Assembly: GCF_047663525.1 (NCBI RefSeq)
Contig: NC_092616.1
Location: 3,571,501 to 3,635,500, forward strand
Direction: 5' to 3'
DNA length: 64,000 nt
From: Anas platyrhynchos
Taxonomy: Eukaryota; Chordata; Aves; Anseriformes; Anatidae
Positions within the stretch are counted from its first letter, which is position 1; the number at the start of each line of letters is the position of its first letter. This document shows positions 10,613 through 21,848 of the stretch, in pieces. Below the pieces are notes generated by a model. It was not told the DNA's origin, searched no databases, and saw nothing but the letters and a program-made list of their open reading frames with translations. The translations under genes were made by a program, and so were the position numbers.

Positions 10613-11470
10613 AAGGGCACAAAGGGCAGGCAAGTGCTGCACTCAATCCAGATTGCGGGGTTTCAAATAAACTGTCCTGAACCACACTTGACTCTTGGAT
10701 ACCTTTGCCTGCTGGCTCCTCACAACCGCTCTGGGCACTGCAGAGCCCTCCATAGCCCATGGGCTCATCATGTTCTCCTTTTTCTTTGGGATACTCTACA
10801 TTGGATGGTCACTCATTAGATGAAGAAACACTCAGTGCCCACACAATCTCACAAATTCTTCCTCTCCAGATTGCTCTCCAGGATGCCATTTACCATCAGT
10901 CCCAGCACCAGTTGGACAGTACCAGGCAGGAAAGTCAAAGGCCAGTTACTGTTTACTGGGCCATGTGCAACCAAGAAGGATACTGTCAGTTCAGCCCTCA
11001 GTTCAGTCCTTCACTGATCACTCTGGGACTCTGATCCATGGTGAAGCCCAGAAGCAAGTGGCCTGTTCAGGGAGCAGCACCTTGAGTGTGTTCTTGACAC
11101 CAGCATTAGAAGAGGTGCATAGAGATGCCACTGCACAGACAATAGGGCTGTTGCCAAAGCATATGAGATCTTAGGAGTAACACATAGGCAGGGGCACAAA
11201 GGAAGAGCTTGGAAGTGAATGGGGAGCAGCATGGAGAAGGCCTCGTCCTGCTTCTGGCCATAGCTGCGTCTCCAGGGAAGCAGCAGCCCCAACCCAAAGG
11301 CAGCAGAGCCCAGCGGGCAGTGAGAGGAAGCCCTGAGGGACACTGGGGCTGCTCCTCCACGTGGCAGCTGGGCTCTTGGCCCTGAGCCCCTCCTGTGTGC
11401 TGGAGCTGCTCCTCCAGCTGCAGGGAAGATTGGAAAAAGTGGCAGCTGAGACCAGTGAATTTCTGATGGC
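10613..11470 (-). repeat. 3' flank of OR-2 shared with OR-6 and OR-5 flanks (unit C)
   Basis: 10620-10800 matches 55165-55340, and 10800-11460 matches 56273-56990. The latter carries a CR1 insertion that is absent here. The part next to the gene (11200-11440) also matches the inverted OR-5 flank at 47560-47800. No gene is seen in it. Confidence 0.75.
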
Positions 11471-11478
11471 TTATTTTA

Positions 11479-11484
11479 TTTATT
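11479..11484 (-). terminator. candidate polyadenylation signal of OR-2
   Basis: AATAAA on the minus strand overlaps the TAA stop (11480-11482). It lies at the position where the OR-5 flank has AATAAA (47549-47554) and the OR-6 flank has AGTAAA (56999-56994). Confidence 0.45.
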
Positions 11485-12586
11485 TACACTGAAAGATTGG
11501 TTCTTTAAGTATGATTGGGTCAAATAAACTATAATGAACAACAGGTAGGATGATAAAAATAAACTTAATCTTCTCTAAAAAAAAAAAATCTTTTTCAAGA
11601 TTTTCATTTCTCTGAGAAATCCTGCCTGTCTTGTTAAGATGATGGTCACGTTTCTGATGCTTAAGAAGCAAGAATGTAAATAATTTCCTTAAGGTATCCT
11701 TCAGTTCCAGGTTCCTCTTGCTGTAGATGAGGTGGTTCACTACTGGAGGCACCACTGAGTACAGAAGAGACAAGACCAGGTCCAAGGATGGGGAGGAGGT
11801 GGAGGGGGACTTGAGGTAGGCAAACATGGCAGTGCTGACAAACAGGGAGACCACAGCCAGGTGAGGGAGACAAGTGGAAAAGGCTTTGTGTCGTCCCTGC
11901 TCAGAGGGCATCCTCAGCACAGCCCTGAAGATCTGAACATAGGAGAAAAGAATGAAAACAAAACAACCAAATAAAAAAGAAACACTAAACATAAGTGCCC
12001 CAACTTCCCTGAGGTAGGCATCTGAGCAGGAGAGCTTGAGGATCTGGGGGATTTCACAGAAGAACTGGTCCAAAGCATTGCCTTGGCAGAGGGACAGGGA
12101 AAATGTAATGGCAGTGTGCAGCACAGCATGGAGAAATCCACTGCCCCAGGCAGCTGCTGCCATCTGGGCACAAGCTCTGCTGCCCAGGAGGCTCCCGTAG
12201 TGCAGGGGCTTGCAGATGGCAATGTAGCGATCATAGGCCATGAGAGTAAGGACTGAAAACTCTGCTCCAGTCAAGAAGGCAAAGAGAAAGACCTGTGCAA
12301 CACATCCTTCATAGGAGATGGCCCTGGTGTCCCAGAGGGCATTGGCCATGGCTTTGGGCAGAGTGGTGGAGATGCAGCCCAGGTCGAGGAGGGCGAGGTT
12401 GAGGAGGAAGAAGTACATGGGGGTGTGGAGGCGGTGGTTGAAGGCTATGGTGGTGAGGATGAGGCCGTTGCCCAGGATGGCAGCCAGGTAGATGCCCAGG
12501 AAGAGCGCGAAGTGCAGGAGCTGCAGGTCCCGTGTGTCTGCGAATGCCAGCAGAAGGAACTCACTCACAAAGCTGATGTTGGGCAT
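11480..12586 (-). CDS. OR-2: OR14-family olfactory receptor with C-terminal extension
   Basis: A 368-residue odorant GPCR, about 55 residues longer than the family norm of about 310. The core is intact: N3-I-S glycosylation site, LGNG, TPMYFF, DRYIAICKPLHYG (119-131), loop-2 cysteines, KAFSTC. TM7 is unusual. The NPxxY motif reads NHLIY (Pro285 to His, CAC at 11734-11732) and the following MRN is KRN. After the normal end at about residue 310, the frame runs on through an A-rich tract (FFF near 11580) and stops inside a polyadenylation signal, so the tail appears to be read-through 3' UTR. The frame is also open for 53 codons upstream of Met1, but a splice acceptor at 12610-12611 lies between. 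The CCCCATGG at 12605-12601 is an out-of-frame upstream ATG. It may be a recently decaying but still full-length receptor. Confidence 0.85.
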   Translation of the reverse strand: MPNISFVSEFLLLAFADTRDLQLLHFALFLGIYLAAILGNGLILTTIAFNHRLHTPMYFFLLNLALLDLGCISTTLPKAMANALWDTRAISYEGCVAQVFLFAFLTGAEFSVLTLMAYDRYIAICKPLHYGSLLGSRACAQMAAAAWGSGFLHAVLHTAITFSLSLCQGNALDQFFCEIPQILKLSCSDAYLREVGALMFSVSFLFGCFVFILFSYVQIFRAVLRMPSEQGRHKAFSTCLPHLAVVSLFVSTAMFAYLKSPSTSSPSLDLVLSLLYSVVPPVVNHLIYSKRNLELKDTLRKLFTFLLLKHQKRDHHLNKTGRISQRNENLEKDFFFLEKIKFIFIILPVVHYSLFDPIILKEPIFQCK

Positions 12587-12609
12587 TTGCTGGTTCTGGC
12601 CATGGGGTC
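12587..12609 (-). other. OR-2 5' UTR part of coding exon; acceptor at 12610-12611
   Basis: The minus strand reads CTTTCTGCAG then GACCCC, with the CDS ATG 23 nt later. With the donor at 13904 the intron would be 1295 nt. Confidence 0.6.
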
Positions 12610-13904
12610 CTGCAGAAAGGAGCAGAAAGCTGGTGATAATTAACCATAGAGTTAATTCCTTAGAGAAAAGCAATTTCCATTCCTTATTTAAGCACTCCAA
12701 CGTACTTCCACACTTCCAGGAAGATATTTGGCAGGTCTCTTTCATGTGGCCTGATTGATGCTACCTGAGGGTGTCTCTGGGAGCATCGGACTCTGCTGTG
12801 GGCAATGCAGGCATCACCCCTGCTCTACAGAAATAAGTAAAGAGCAACATGGGGCAATCTCAAATTAAATTCACTTCTGATATATCGAAAATTTCCACTT
12901 TGTTGTTCCCAGTTTACCCATCTGTGGTGGAGGGTTGATGGGAAATCTTTATTGTGTTTTCATTCCTTTTCATTCATATTCAGAGGCAAAAGACTGTCCC
13001 TTAAGTTTGGAGTGTCCTTCAGAGAGGACAGCCAGCCTGTCCATAAAGGACATGCTGGCATCTCCTTGAGCTTCACGACAATTACATTCACCTGGAAAAA
13101 AATCATGACACTGCTGAAAGCAGAAGAATCTAGGCTCAAAGGGCACATCTCCAGACACCGTACCCTGTCCCCATACTCTACTTCCCCCAAGCACACCGAG
13201 GGCTCACTCCATGTGCATGTGAAACCCCCATCCCCAGCCAGCCTGCAGACAAGAACAGCAGCAGCACGGCCAGGTGGAGAAGCCAGGAGGAATGGCACCG
13301 TGCTGCTGCCAGGGGAGGCAATGCCAGGGAGGGACAGCTCACCAGGAGCTGTTTCTCTGTCCCCATGTCTCCTCCCTGTCCACACTCACAGACCCCATTC
13401 CACAAGCTGTATGCTCAGCTTTGCTCTATAGAGGACTCCTGGAGACTGGGCACTGTCCATGAGCATCACAGAGGATGCAGCTCCTAAAGATCAGCTCAGG
13501 TAAGCCCTGAAGACACCATAAACATGATATTGCTGTAGTCTGTATGCTGAGATGTGGGAAGAGAGTATATAGACTCATCACTTCCATATTGATCTCTCAG
13601 TGCAATGCTCCAGGAGTCCCACTGTCCTGTACAATCCTGACAACCCATTACCATGAAACCTGCCTTCCCTCCACAGCAGGAATCTGAAAACAGACTACAT
13701 ACAAAGCCCTCTGCTTCAGATAAACCAAGCCTTCATCTTCCTCTTGAGATTTCCCCTCATAAATGCCATTCTCTAAAGCATCTTCTACTCTTTGCTTAAG
13801 ACAGAGGAAGAGCCACCCTAACAGATGCTATCAGGCATCGGTTGTGCCAGCTGTAGAAGACCCCTCTGGCAACTGCATCTGCATTGCCCTGCTTCCAGAC
13901 TCAC

Positions 13905-13995
13905 CGTGTCAAGAGCCTGCAGATCTGTCCTGCCACACGCTGCCCTCTGCTGTTGCGCTCCTTGCTGCCTCCAACCCCTCTCTCCTCTCCTCTCC
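13905..13995 (-). other. OR-2 candidate noncoding exon 1 (donor at 13904)
   Basis: The exon ends CTCTTGACACG followed by GTGAGTCTGG. The CTCTTGACA stretch and the GGGGTTGGAGGCAG stretch are shared with the OR-6 exon region at 59380-59450. The 5' limit is unknown. Confidence 0.5.
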
Positions 13996-14004
13996 CAGTG
14001 CCAC

Positions 14005-14135
14005 CTGCAGTCAGAGCCCCCAGCCCTGCTGTGCTGTGCAGAGGAGCTGCTCCTGGGCAGAGCTGTCTCTCTGCAGCGCCAGGAGTTCCCTGCAGCACAG
14101 GAGCCCGGCCCAGCTCAGCAGCACAGCACCTGACC
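14005..14135 (-). promoter_or_regulatory. conserved OR14 upstream module, copy C
   Basis: Same block as 7300-7445 but shorter. The CCCTTGGG box of copies A and B is absent here. It lies 100 nt upstream of the predicted donor. Confidence 0.4.
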
Positions 14136-14734
14136 ATGATATCAACTGCTCTGTCCCACTGGGCTCCCTCGAGATGTCCTTTGTCTCCCCACAAACCTCC
14201 TTGGAAATGCACCAAAGCAATCACTGATATTCCCTCCCTCAGCTGCTGGGAGACTTCTTTCAATCTGTGTCATTCCTCCCGCCAGGGACATAGCTGGGTA
14301 TGTGAAACCCCTCCCCTTGTCCCATCACAGGGAGGACAGCTGGGCAGTGGCAGGCAGGGATCTCTGTACCCCTGCTGAGGGACGGGATTCAGCTGAGTCC
14401 ATTGAGGCATCTCATTTGGGGTCTGTGGTCCTGGGGCTGGAAAGGGGCTCATCTCCTTCCATCCACACTTGATCTGGGCATTCCCCCTGATAGTTCTGCT
14501 GGGCACAAAATCCCCTTGTCCTGTGGTAAAGGATGGAGATGGAGAGCAGCAGGGAGTGGTTTGGATGGAAGCACCTGGCGACATCTCAGGTGCCACAGCT
14601 GCTCCAAGATATCTCCCGGTATCTGAAAGATCCAATGCAATAACTCTGGGAGTCAGGGCCACATCTGAGGATATCCTCTATGATCCTGCTGGAAAATCCC
14701 ATTGGCCAAGGGAAATGAAAGCAAAAGGTTGCAA
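14136..14734. other. no recognised feature
   Basis: About 600 bp upstream of unit C. Short overlapping frames on both strands show no domain and share no homology I can identify with the other units. Confidence 0.4.
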
Positions 14735-15336
14735 TATGGGTAATTTAATTAAAGGGAAAATGAAAAGGGAACACCAAACTAAACCAAACCAACCAACCAA
14801 AACCAACCAACCAACCAACCAAACAAACAAACAAACAAGCACCACCACCATCAACAAAAAAGCAAAGGCCATGTGGCAGCACAGAGACTAATGAAAGAAA
14901 TAAAGAAATTATTCTCTAATTCCCATCAATGAATGATGTTAGGACACATCCCAGGAGACAGGACTTCAATACACATAGCAGTTGTTTGAGAGGATGAACA
15001 TTTTTATAATGAGAGTCTTTTCCCTCCTATTGGTGCTGTTTTCATAACAAGAGCCCTTTCCCACATTTTATTGCTGTGTGACATTATATGGTATGGAATA
15101 TCCCTTTGGCTGGTCTAGCTCAACTGCCCTGGTGATGTCCCCTCCTCACCTCTTGCCTACCCCCAGCCTGATGGCTCTTGGGAAGGGGTTAGAGTGAATC
15201 CTTATACTGTGCCAGCATTGCTCAGCAATAGACACAACACTGCTGTGATACCACTGCTGTTCTAGCTACAAGTTCAGAGCACAGCACTGTTTGGGCTGCT
15301 GCAGGGAAAGTTAACATCCCAGCCAGACCCAGTACA
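14735..15336 (-). mobile_element. LTR fragment, family beta
   Basis: On the minus strand it starts TGTACTGGGTCTGG and runs parallel to 15382-16064, including ACAGCACTG, the TGAGCAATGCTGGCAC region and the antisense TTAATTAAAGGGAAAA tract. The 3' end is replaced or obscured by a microsatellite expansion. Confidence 0.65.
14781..14845 (+). repeat. (AACC)n / (AAAC)n microsatellite
   Basis: Tandem CCAACCAACCAA units turn into CAAACAAACAAA and then (CAC)n. It lies within the A-rich part of the beta LTR. Confidence 0.9.
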
Positions 15337-15381
15337 CAACATAAGGGTGAATTATGTATAGCTCAATAGGCCGATGACACC
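15337..15381 (+). pseudogene. ERV internal fragment, left side of a nested solo LTR
   Basis: Ends GCCGATGACACC and continues the integrase-region ERV that resumes at 16065. The beta LTR separates the two pieces, with ACACC duplicated at the junctions. Confidence 0.55.
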
Positions 15382-16064
15382 TGTGGTGGTTTTACCTTGC
15401 TAGACAGCTGCACTCCACCACAACCACTCTCTCACTTCCTCGCCTCACGAGAAGAGAGGAAGGAGAAAAGGAAAGAAACAACTAACAGTTGAGATAAGAA
15501 TTAATAATCAAAGGAAAAAATGTATTAAGGGAAAATTATTACTAATTAAACAATTTAACTAAAGGAAAAAAAAAAAGGAAAAAGGAAAAAATAAAAAAGA
15601 AAACAAAAACAAAAACACTGGCAAAGCCTGTGAAGAAGTGCAGAGGAAAGAAATTACTCTCTACTTCCCACAAATAAGCGATGCTTGACCTCGTCCTTGA
15701 AGCTGGGCCTCAAAGCACATAGCTGTTGCTCAGGAGGACAAACAGTTTTCACAAGAGCCCACCCTCTCCCATCTTCTTCATTTTTCCACCTTTTATTGCT
15801 GAGTAGTGATGTCATACAGTACGGAATATCTTTTTGCTTGGTTTAGGTCAGCTGCCCTGGTGATATTCTTTTCTCACTTTTTGACCATCCCCAGTCTGCT
15901 GACTCTCAGAGGGATAGTGAGAGTCCTGATGCTGTGCCAGCACTGCTCAGCAGTAGACACAACTCTGGTGTGATACCAGTGCTGTTCTAGCTACAAGTAC
16001 AGTGCACAGCACTGCATGGGCTGCTGCAGGGAAAGTTAATTCTATCCCAGCCAGACTCAATACA
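15382..16064 (-). mobile_element. solo LTR, family beta, with 5-bp target duplication
   Basis: 683 nt. On the minus strand it begins TGTATTGAGTCTGGC and ends GTAAAACCACCACA. The flanks are ACACC at 15377-15381 and ACACC at 16065-16069, a perfect 5-bp duplication. It sits inside ERV pol sequence of opposite orientation and includes an A-rich tract at 15555-15620. Confidence 0.85.
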
Positions 16065-17282
16065 ACACCTCAGGCCATCAAGGCAGAGATGAAATGTATA
16101 AATGGGCTCGTGATCGAGGGGTGGACCTGACCATGGACGCTATTGCACAGGTTATTCATGACTGTGAAACGTGTTGCAATCAAGCAAGCCAAACGGTCAA
16201 AGCCTCTTTGGTATGGAGGATGATGGCTGAAATATAAATATGGAGAGGCCTGGCAGATTGATTACATCACACTCCCTCAAACTCGCAATGGCAAGCGCCA
16301 CGTACTTACAATGGTGGAAGCAACCACCGGATGGCTGGAAACATATCCTGTGCCCCATACCACTGCCCAGAACACTATCCTGGGCCTTGAAAAGCAAGTC
16401 CTATGGTGACATGGCACCCCAGAAAGAATTGAGTTAAACAATGGGACTCATTTCTGAAACAACCTTATAGACACTTGGGCCAAAGAACATGGTATTGAGT
16501 GGGTGTATCACATCCCCTATCATGTACCGGCCTCTGGGAAAGTTGAACAATGCAATGGACTGTTAAAGACTACACTGAAAGCAATGGGTGCTGGGACATT
16601 CCAAAACTGGGATATGCATTTGTCAAAGGCCACCTGGTTAGTCAACACCAGGAGATCAGTCAACAGAGTTGGAGTTGCCCAGTCAAACCTGTTAAGTGCT
16701 GCAGAAGGGGATAAAGTTCCTGTAGTGCCCATAAGAAACATGCTGGGTAAGACAGTCTGGGCTACTCCTGCCTCAGGAAAAGGCAAACCCATTTGTGGGA
16801 TTGCTTTTGCTTAGGGGCCTGGATACATTTGGTGGGTAATGCAAAAGAATGGGGAGGTCTGGTGTGTACCTCAAGGGGATTTAATACTGGATGAGAATAG
16901 CCCATGAGTTGAACTGTATTATGTCAATTATTATATAATACTGTATGTCATCACTACCATGATTACTATATGTCCATGTCCTATTAATGGTATCCCAGTA
17001 ACAGCCATGCAGATAATAATGAGTGAAATTTGATAGAATTGGACAAGCACAATGATGTGATGGAATGAGAACGGGCTTGGGCATGTGATGATACAAAAGC
17101 ACACACCATCTCTTCTGCCCTGAAAGACTGCTGTGACAGGTGGAGCCTGAAGTCAGTCATGGACTATGGAAACTCAGTGGACATTCTATATACCATAAAT
17201 GAAAATGGTGAATAATTGGAAATTATTGGAAAAGGTGTAACCTGAGCATGACATAAATGGCATGGAATAAGGAGTGGATATA
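16065..17282 (+). pseudogene. ERV pol remnant: integrase region and 3' internal end
   Basis: Broken retroviral integrase. 16225-16450 matches the catalytic core (a WQIDYI-like start of the fold), but the reading frame shifts and a TGA lies at 16454-16456. The second acidic catalytic position is read as Asn (16437-16439) in the surviving frame. The part from 16503 is open for 103 codons, including the glutamate-bearing segment, and stops with TAG at 16812-16814. Recognisable C-terminal domain sequence follows up to about 16907. The last 80 nt before the LTR are shared with 60969-61055. 5' pol, gag and env are not present. Class assignment is uncertain. A decayed, non-functional copy. Confidence 0.75.
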
Positions 17283-17854
17283 TGTCCTGGTTTTAGCTAG
17301 GATAGAGTTAATTTTCCTCCTAGTAGCTGGTAGGGTGCTATATTTTGGATTTAGAATGAGAATAATGTTGGTAACACCTTGATGTTTTAATTGTTGCAGA
17401 GCAGTGCTTACACTAAGCCAAGGACTTTTCAGCTTCTTCCACTGTCCTGCCAGCAGGCAGGCTAGGGGTGCAGCAGGAGCTGGGAGGGGACAGACCCAGG
17501 ACAGCTGACCCGAACTGGCCAAAGGGGTATTCCATACCATCTGACGTCATGCTAAACAATATATAGGGGTGGCTGGCCAGGATGGGAGGACCGGCTGATC
17601 GAGGATAGGCTAGACATTGGTCAGCGGGTTGTGAGTAATTGCGTTGTGCAAAATTTGCACTTGTTTTGTACACATTATTGTTTTGTTGTTATTGTTGTTA
17701 TTATTATTACTTTATTTTCTGTCCTAATAAACTGCCTTTATCTCAACCCATAGGCTTCATTTTCCTGATTCTCTCCCCCATCCCAGAGAGGGAGGGGGGA
17801 GGGTGAGTGAAAGGCTGTGTGGTGCTTATCTGCTGGCCAAATTAAACCACAACA
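17283..17854 (+). mobile_element. LTR, family alpha, 3' LTR of the integrase ERV
   Basis: 572 nt, TGTCCTGGTTTTAGC ... TTAAACCACAACA, with a TATATA-like box near 17560 and AATAAA at about 17727. It directly follows ERV internal sequence (GGAGTGGATATA as the likely polypurine end), so it is a 3' LTR rather than a solo LTR. Confidence 0.85.
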
Positions 17855-17869
17855 GGCCCCCAGGCCACC

Positions 17870-19531
17870 ACAGTCCCCCGGCTCTTCAGAGCAGCACAGC
17901 CAGCTCAGTGCCTTGATGCTGTCCATGCACTGCTCAGGAACAGCAACCAGAGCCATGGGTGACCAACACAGCTCTGGTTGCATATTGAAAACACAGCACC
18001 ACAGGAGCTGCTGTGCAGACAGTAACTCCATCCCAGCCAGAGACAGGGGTCCATGCTGGACAAGAAGGCTCCTTCTGAGCTCAGGAAGGAGCCAGGAAGG
18101 TGCTAATAAGCAGCAGGACAACTGAGGAACCCCAAAGCCCCTACTGAAGGCTCACTGAGTGCCACCTGAGAGGCAGTGCTGGCCAGTGGGGAGGGCCAGG
18201 AGAAAGGCGTGTGAAGACTGTGAGAAAGAAGTAAACTCAGGGCTTTAGCAAATCGTTAAAGTCCCACTTGAGTCCCAGAATGGAAAGCAATGTATGTCTG
18301 TGGATGGAGAAGAAGGTGAGTCCTGGGACTGGGGCAGGTCTGAAGGGCCCTACATGAAGCTGAGCTGATGGAGAAGTGTCCATCTTGCATGTGTGCCTCA
18401 GCATGGGAGAAGGGGCCTGCCCGCAGTGTGGGGTGGCTGTGCTGTGCTCAGGAGCTGACCTTGCCCTCTTCTTCCCTGCCACTCCCCACACAGGGCAGGC
18501 CCTCGGGAAACACCCCTGAGCCTGAAGATGCACCAACCTGCTGCAGTGAGGTGCCACTGCTGCAGGGGAAGAGGGGAGGGGTGGTGACATGTGGGACCTG
18601 CGGGCAAGAGTGGTGTGTGCAGAGCATGCAGGGACATCTGCAGGGGCAGCGTGTGCGTGGGATACAGCAGTGAATGGAGCCCACAGAGCGTGAGCCTGTC
18701 CAAAGTGGACTGGCCAGAGCTCAAGTGCTCAGCCTGATGTGAGCAGGCAGAGGAGAGCTCTGCAGCCCCAGGGCACACAGCAGCCCCAGCAAAGGAGTCT
18801 GGTGAGTGATGCCTTGCAGCCATGGGACAATGGTAGTGACCGTATGAGCTGGGTCTGCCTCCCAGCCTGCCCAGCATGGCCCTGCAGTGTGTCCCCATGC
18901 CCCAGGCATCACAGCCCCCTCACTCTGCAGAGCAGCTCTGGTTGTCCTGTCAGAGGTTTCAGCCTTTGCCTAAAGTCATCCTCCAGGTCCCAGTTTTCTC
19001 CACAGAGGTGGCCACTGCCATAAAGATGCATGGAGGGAGCTAAAGCCTGCATGAGGGCCTGTGAAATGTTACCCTGGATCCATAGGAGTCATTCTGGAAC
19101 AAAAACTTTTATATAGGATGTACACTTTTGTGGTGGTGCAGAGCTGATGGGCATATTGTGCAGGATGCTCCTATGGAACTTTGTGCCCTTTTTCCTCCTG
19201 ACTACAACACCACTTCTGTCTCAGGAATGGTGTAGCCAACAGGTGAGACAGATACTCTGATATCATGAGAGCCCTCAAAAAGCTGATCCTGATAAGATAG
19301 CCAATATGAGGATGACAGGAGAAGCCAGGCCAACAGAAGTGAGATTTGGGGGAGGGAAGAGGAGCTTGGAAAGTAGAAATGAATGATTTTGTAGAGGTAA
19401 GAGGTTTCACGTAATGTTGATGATACTTTAAAACCGAGTTAAAACAGTCATGTAAAGCCCTTAGCCTATTTTAACCAGTAACCCTAATCCCTAAACCTAA
19501 ATGCTACTCCACACCCTGACAGGAATCCACT
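17870..19531 (+). repeat. M module copy 2
   Basis: 17880-18130 matches 49065-49285, 18660-18930 matches 49460-49735, and 18960-19530 matches 61640-62240. The 3' remainder is missing because a CR1 joins at 19532. It contains AACCCTAATCCCTAAACC-like degenerate telomeric sequence at 19480-19505. Confidence 0.75.
18494..18801 (+). pseudogene. Cys-rich exon-like stretch, M2 copy (interrupted)
   Basis: A splice-acceptor-like CCACTCCCCACACAG precedes an open stretch with a C-C-x(21)-C-x2-C-x4-W-C pattern. After an in-frame TGA, a second block (EWSPQSVSLSKVDWPELKCS) follows, with TGA at 18735-18737 where the M3 copy has TGG. It ends TCTG followed by GTGAGT. The layout is that of one or two zinc-binding exons of an unrecognised gene. 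A PHF7/G2E3-like origin is a guess. Confidence 0.3.
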
Positions 19532-20705
19532 ATCACAGAATCACAGAATTTCTAGGTTGGAAGAGACCTCAAGATCATCGAGTCCAACCTCTGACCTAAT
19601 GCTAACAGTCCCCACTAAACCATATCCCTAAACTCTACATCTAAACGTCTTTTAAAGACCTCCAGGGATGGTGACTCCACCACTTCCCTGGGCAACACAT
19701 TCCAATGCCTAACAACCCTTTCGGTGAAGAAGTTCTTCCTAATATCCAACCTAAAACACCCCTGGCGCAACTTTAGCCTGTTCCCCCTCATCTTGTGACC
19801 AGGCACGTGGGAGAATAGACCAACCCCCAACTCGCTACAGCCTCCTTTAAGGTACTTACAAAGAGTGATAAGGTCGCCCCTGAGCCTCCTCTTCTCCAGG
19901 CTGAACAGGCCCAGCTCCCTCAGCCGCTCCTCGTAGGACTTGTTCTCCAGGCCCCTCACCAGCTTCGTCGCCCTTCTCTGGACCCGCTCAAGCACCTCGA
20001 TGTCCTTCTTGTAGCGAGGGGCCCAAAACTGAACACAGTACTCGAGGTGCGGCCTCACCAGAGCTGAGTACAGGGGGACGATCACCTCCCTAGCCCTGCT
20101 GGTCACAGTGTTTCTGATACAAGCCAGGATGCCGTTGGCCTTCTTGGCCACCTGAGCACACTGATGGCTCATATTCAGCCGACTGTCCACCATCACTCCC
20201 AGGTCCTTCTCTGCCTGGCAGCTCTCCAACCACTCATCTCCCAGCCTGTAGCTCTGCTTGGGGTTATTGCGCCCCAGGTGCAGGACCCGGCACTTGGCCT
20301 TGTTGAACTTCATGCAGTTGACCTCAGCCCATTGGTGCAGCCTATCCAGATCCTCCTGCAGAGCTTTCCTACCCTCGAGCAGATCGACACATGCGCATAG
20401 CTTGGTGTCATCTGCCAACTTACTGAGGGTGCACTCAATGACCTCGTCCAGATCATCAGTGAAGATATTAAAGAGGACTGGCCCCAGTACCAAGCCCTAG
20501 GGAATGCCACTAGTGACCGGCCTCCAACTGGATTTGACTCCATTCACCACAACTCTTTGGGCCTGGCTATCCAGCCAGTTTTTAACCCAACAAGGCGTAC
20601 GCCAGTCCAAGCCCCGAGCAGACCGTTTCCTGAGGAGAATGCTGTGGGAAACAGTGTCAAAAACCTTACTCAGTTCAAGGTAGACCACATCCACAGCCTT
20701 TCCCT
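19532..20705 (-). mobile_element. CR1 LINE, 3' 1.17 kb
   Basis: Begins (3' end on the plus strand) with the tip TATCACAGAATCACAGAATTTC. Open frames on the minus strand, 20694-20497 and 20493-19615 (292 codons), encode the RT from the VVYLELSKVFDTVSHSI block through LADDTKLC to the C-terminal domain, so only about one frameshift or stop separates them. It is a relatively young copy. The 5' end is cut by the gamma LTR at 20706. CR1 ORF2 normally encodes an endonuclease and an RT; the endonuclease is absent here. Confidence 0.9.
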
Positions 20706-21636
20706 TGTTATAAAACGCTCAGTCCCAAAATAGGATTATAATCAAAGTTTACAATTTATTAAAAGAATAGAGGTAAGCAAACAGCGCTGGGTGCGTCGGG
20801 AGTCTCTGCTCCACCTAGACGCACACCAGTTACATCAAGTAGCTGATTTTTATGCTCCTAGGCTAATACATATTCATTACTACTTAAAAAAAAAAAAAAC
20901 AAAAACAAAAACAAAAACGGGTTATTATAATTAGTTTCCGGGATCCAAACCCTCCTACTGGAGCATGCGCGTCAGTCTCCGGTGGTCCCCCTGGGGGTCT
21001 CTGGGGGTCTTTCCTGCTGAAGGCTCGTAGTCTTCCTCTCAGGTTTTTTTCTTGTCCTTCCCCTTTGTACTCCTTGGCAGCATGTCAAAAGCTTACACAG
21101 CGTCCCCTGCAAGTTTTGTCTCCTAGCCGTCCTTCAGCTTCTTTTTTCTTCTCCTTAATCTCCTGGCCACCTGGCCAGATATCAGGGGCTTTCATAGTGT
21201 TCCATTCAGAAGCCATAACAGTCACTAGTTGTTAGCAGTTGTTCTGAAACCCCCAGACATCAGAGACTTCAAAGAAAGAACATACAAATACAAATAGCTC
21301 TCTTATTGACACTTCAGGAGTAGTTAAAACATTCCTCACAGGCCATTCACAGGGACACTCCAGTCACATCTATAGCAGTGCTAAATCAACCACAAAGAAG
21401 GCAAAAAGGCTGTAACTGTTAGGAATAAGAGTTCGGAATAACAAAAGCAAATAGGCTCATGGATTTGCAGAATATTTCTGAAGATTTGATAATTTGACTA
21501 TAATGAGGGGGAGACTGGGACACTGGGAGGAAAGGGAAGAAACCACATCTGTGGAAGAATTAAATTGCCAGTGCAGGACCCAGAGACAGACAGAACTGCT
21601 CTCTATTGCCACAAAATGTTAAAATATTCCTTTGCA
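20706..21636 (-). mobile_element. LTR, family gamma, copy 2
   Basis: Plus-strand TGTTATAAAACGCTCAG ... TATTCCTTTGCA. The minus strand reads as an LTR with a CATAAAAATC box and TTTAATAAATC. It matches 42026-42916 throughout, including the GGGTCCTGCACTGGC segment. No target duplication is recognised. Confidence 0.75.
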
Positions 21637-21779
21637 AGGTACAAGAACTGTATACATCAACTATTCTGTTTTTCTTAGACTTGTGGTTATACAAGGGTAT
21701 GTAAGACAGAAGGTCACATTCATCATACCATGCGGCCCCAGCACTGTTCCATACTGACACGAATCAGATGAACATATAT
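21637..21779. other. no recognised feature between two LTRs
   Basis: About 140 bp flanking the gamma LTR. It may be ERV internal sequence but carries no recognisable motif. Confidence 0.3.
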
Positions 21780-21848
21780 TACACTGTCGCGTTAAAGGGG
21801 TGTAGCTGATTAACCGTTATGGGCCCGGTTGGATTCAGAGTACTGAAC

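Noticed and set aside
12587-12745. N-terminal extension of OR-2 (53 extra codons); likewise upstream codons of OR-3, OR-5 and OR-6
   Set aside because: A good splice acceptor lies between the upstream Met and the family-typical start (MPNxSxxxEF / MSNSSSITEF), and paralogues share no upstream peptide.
16503-16814. Intact viral integrase gene
   Set aside because: Only a 103-codon piece is open. The upstream core is frameshifted and stopped, and one catalytic position is changed. Recorded as an ERV remnant.
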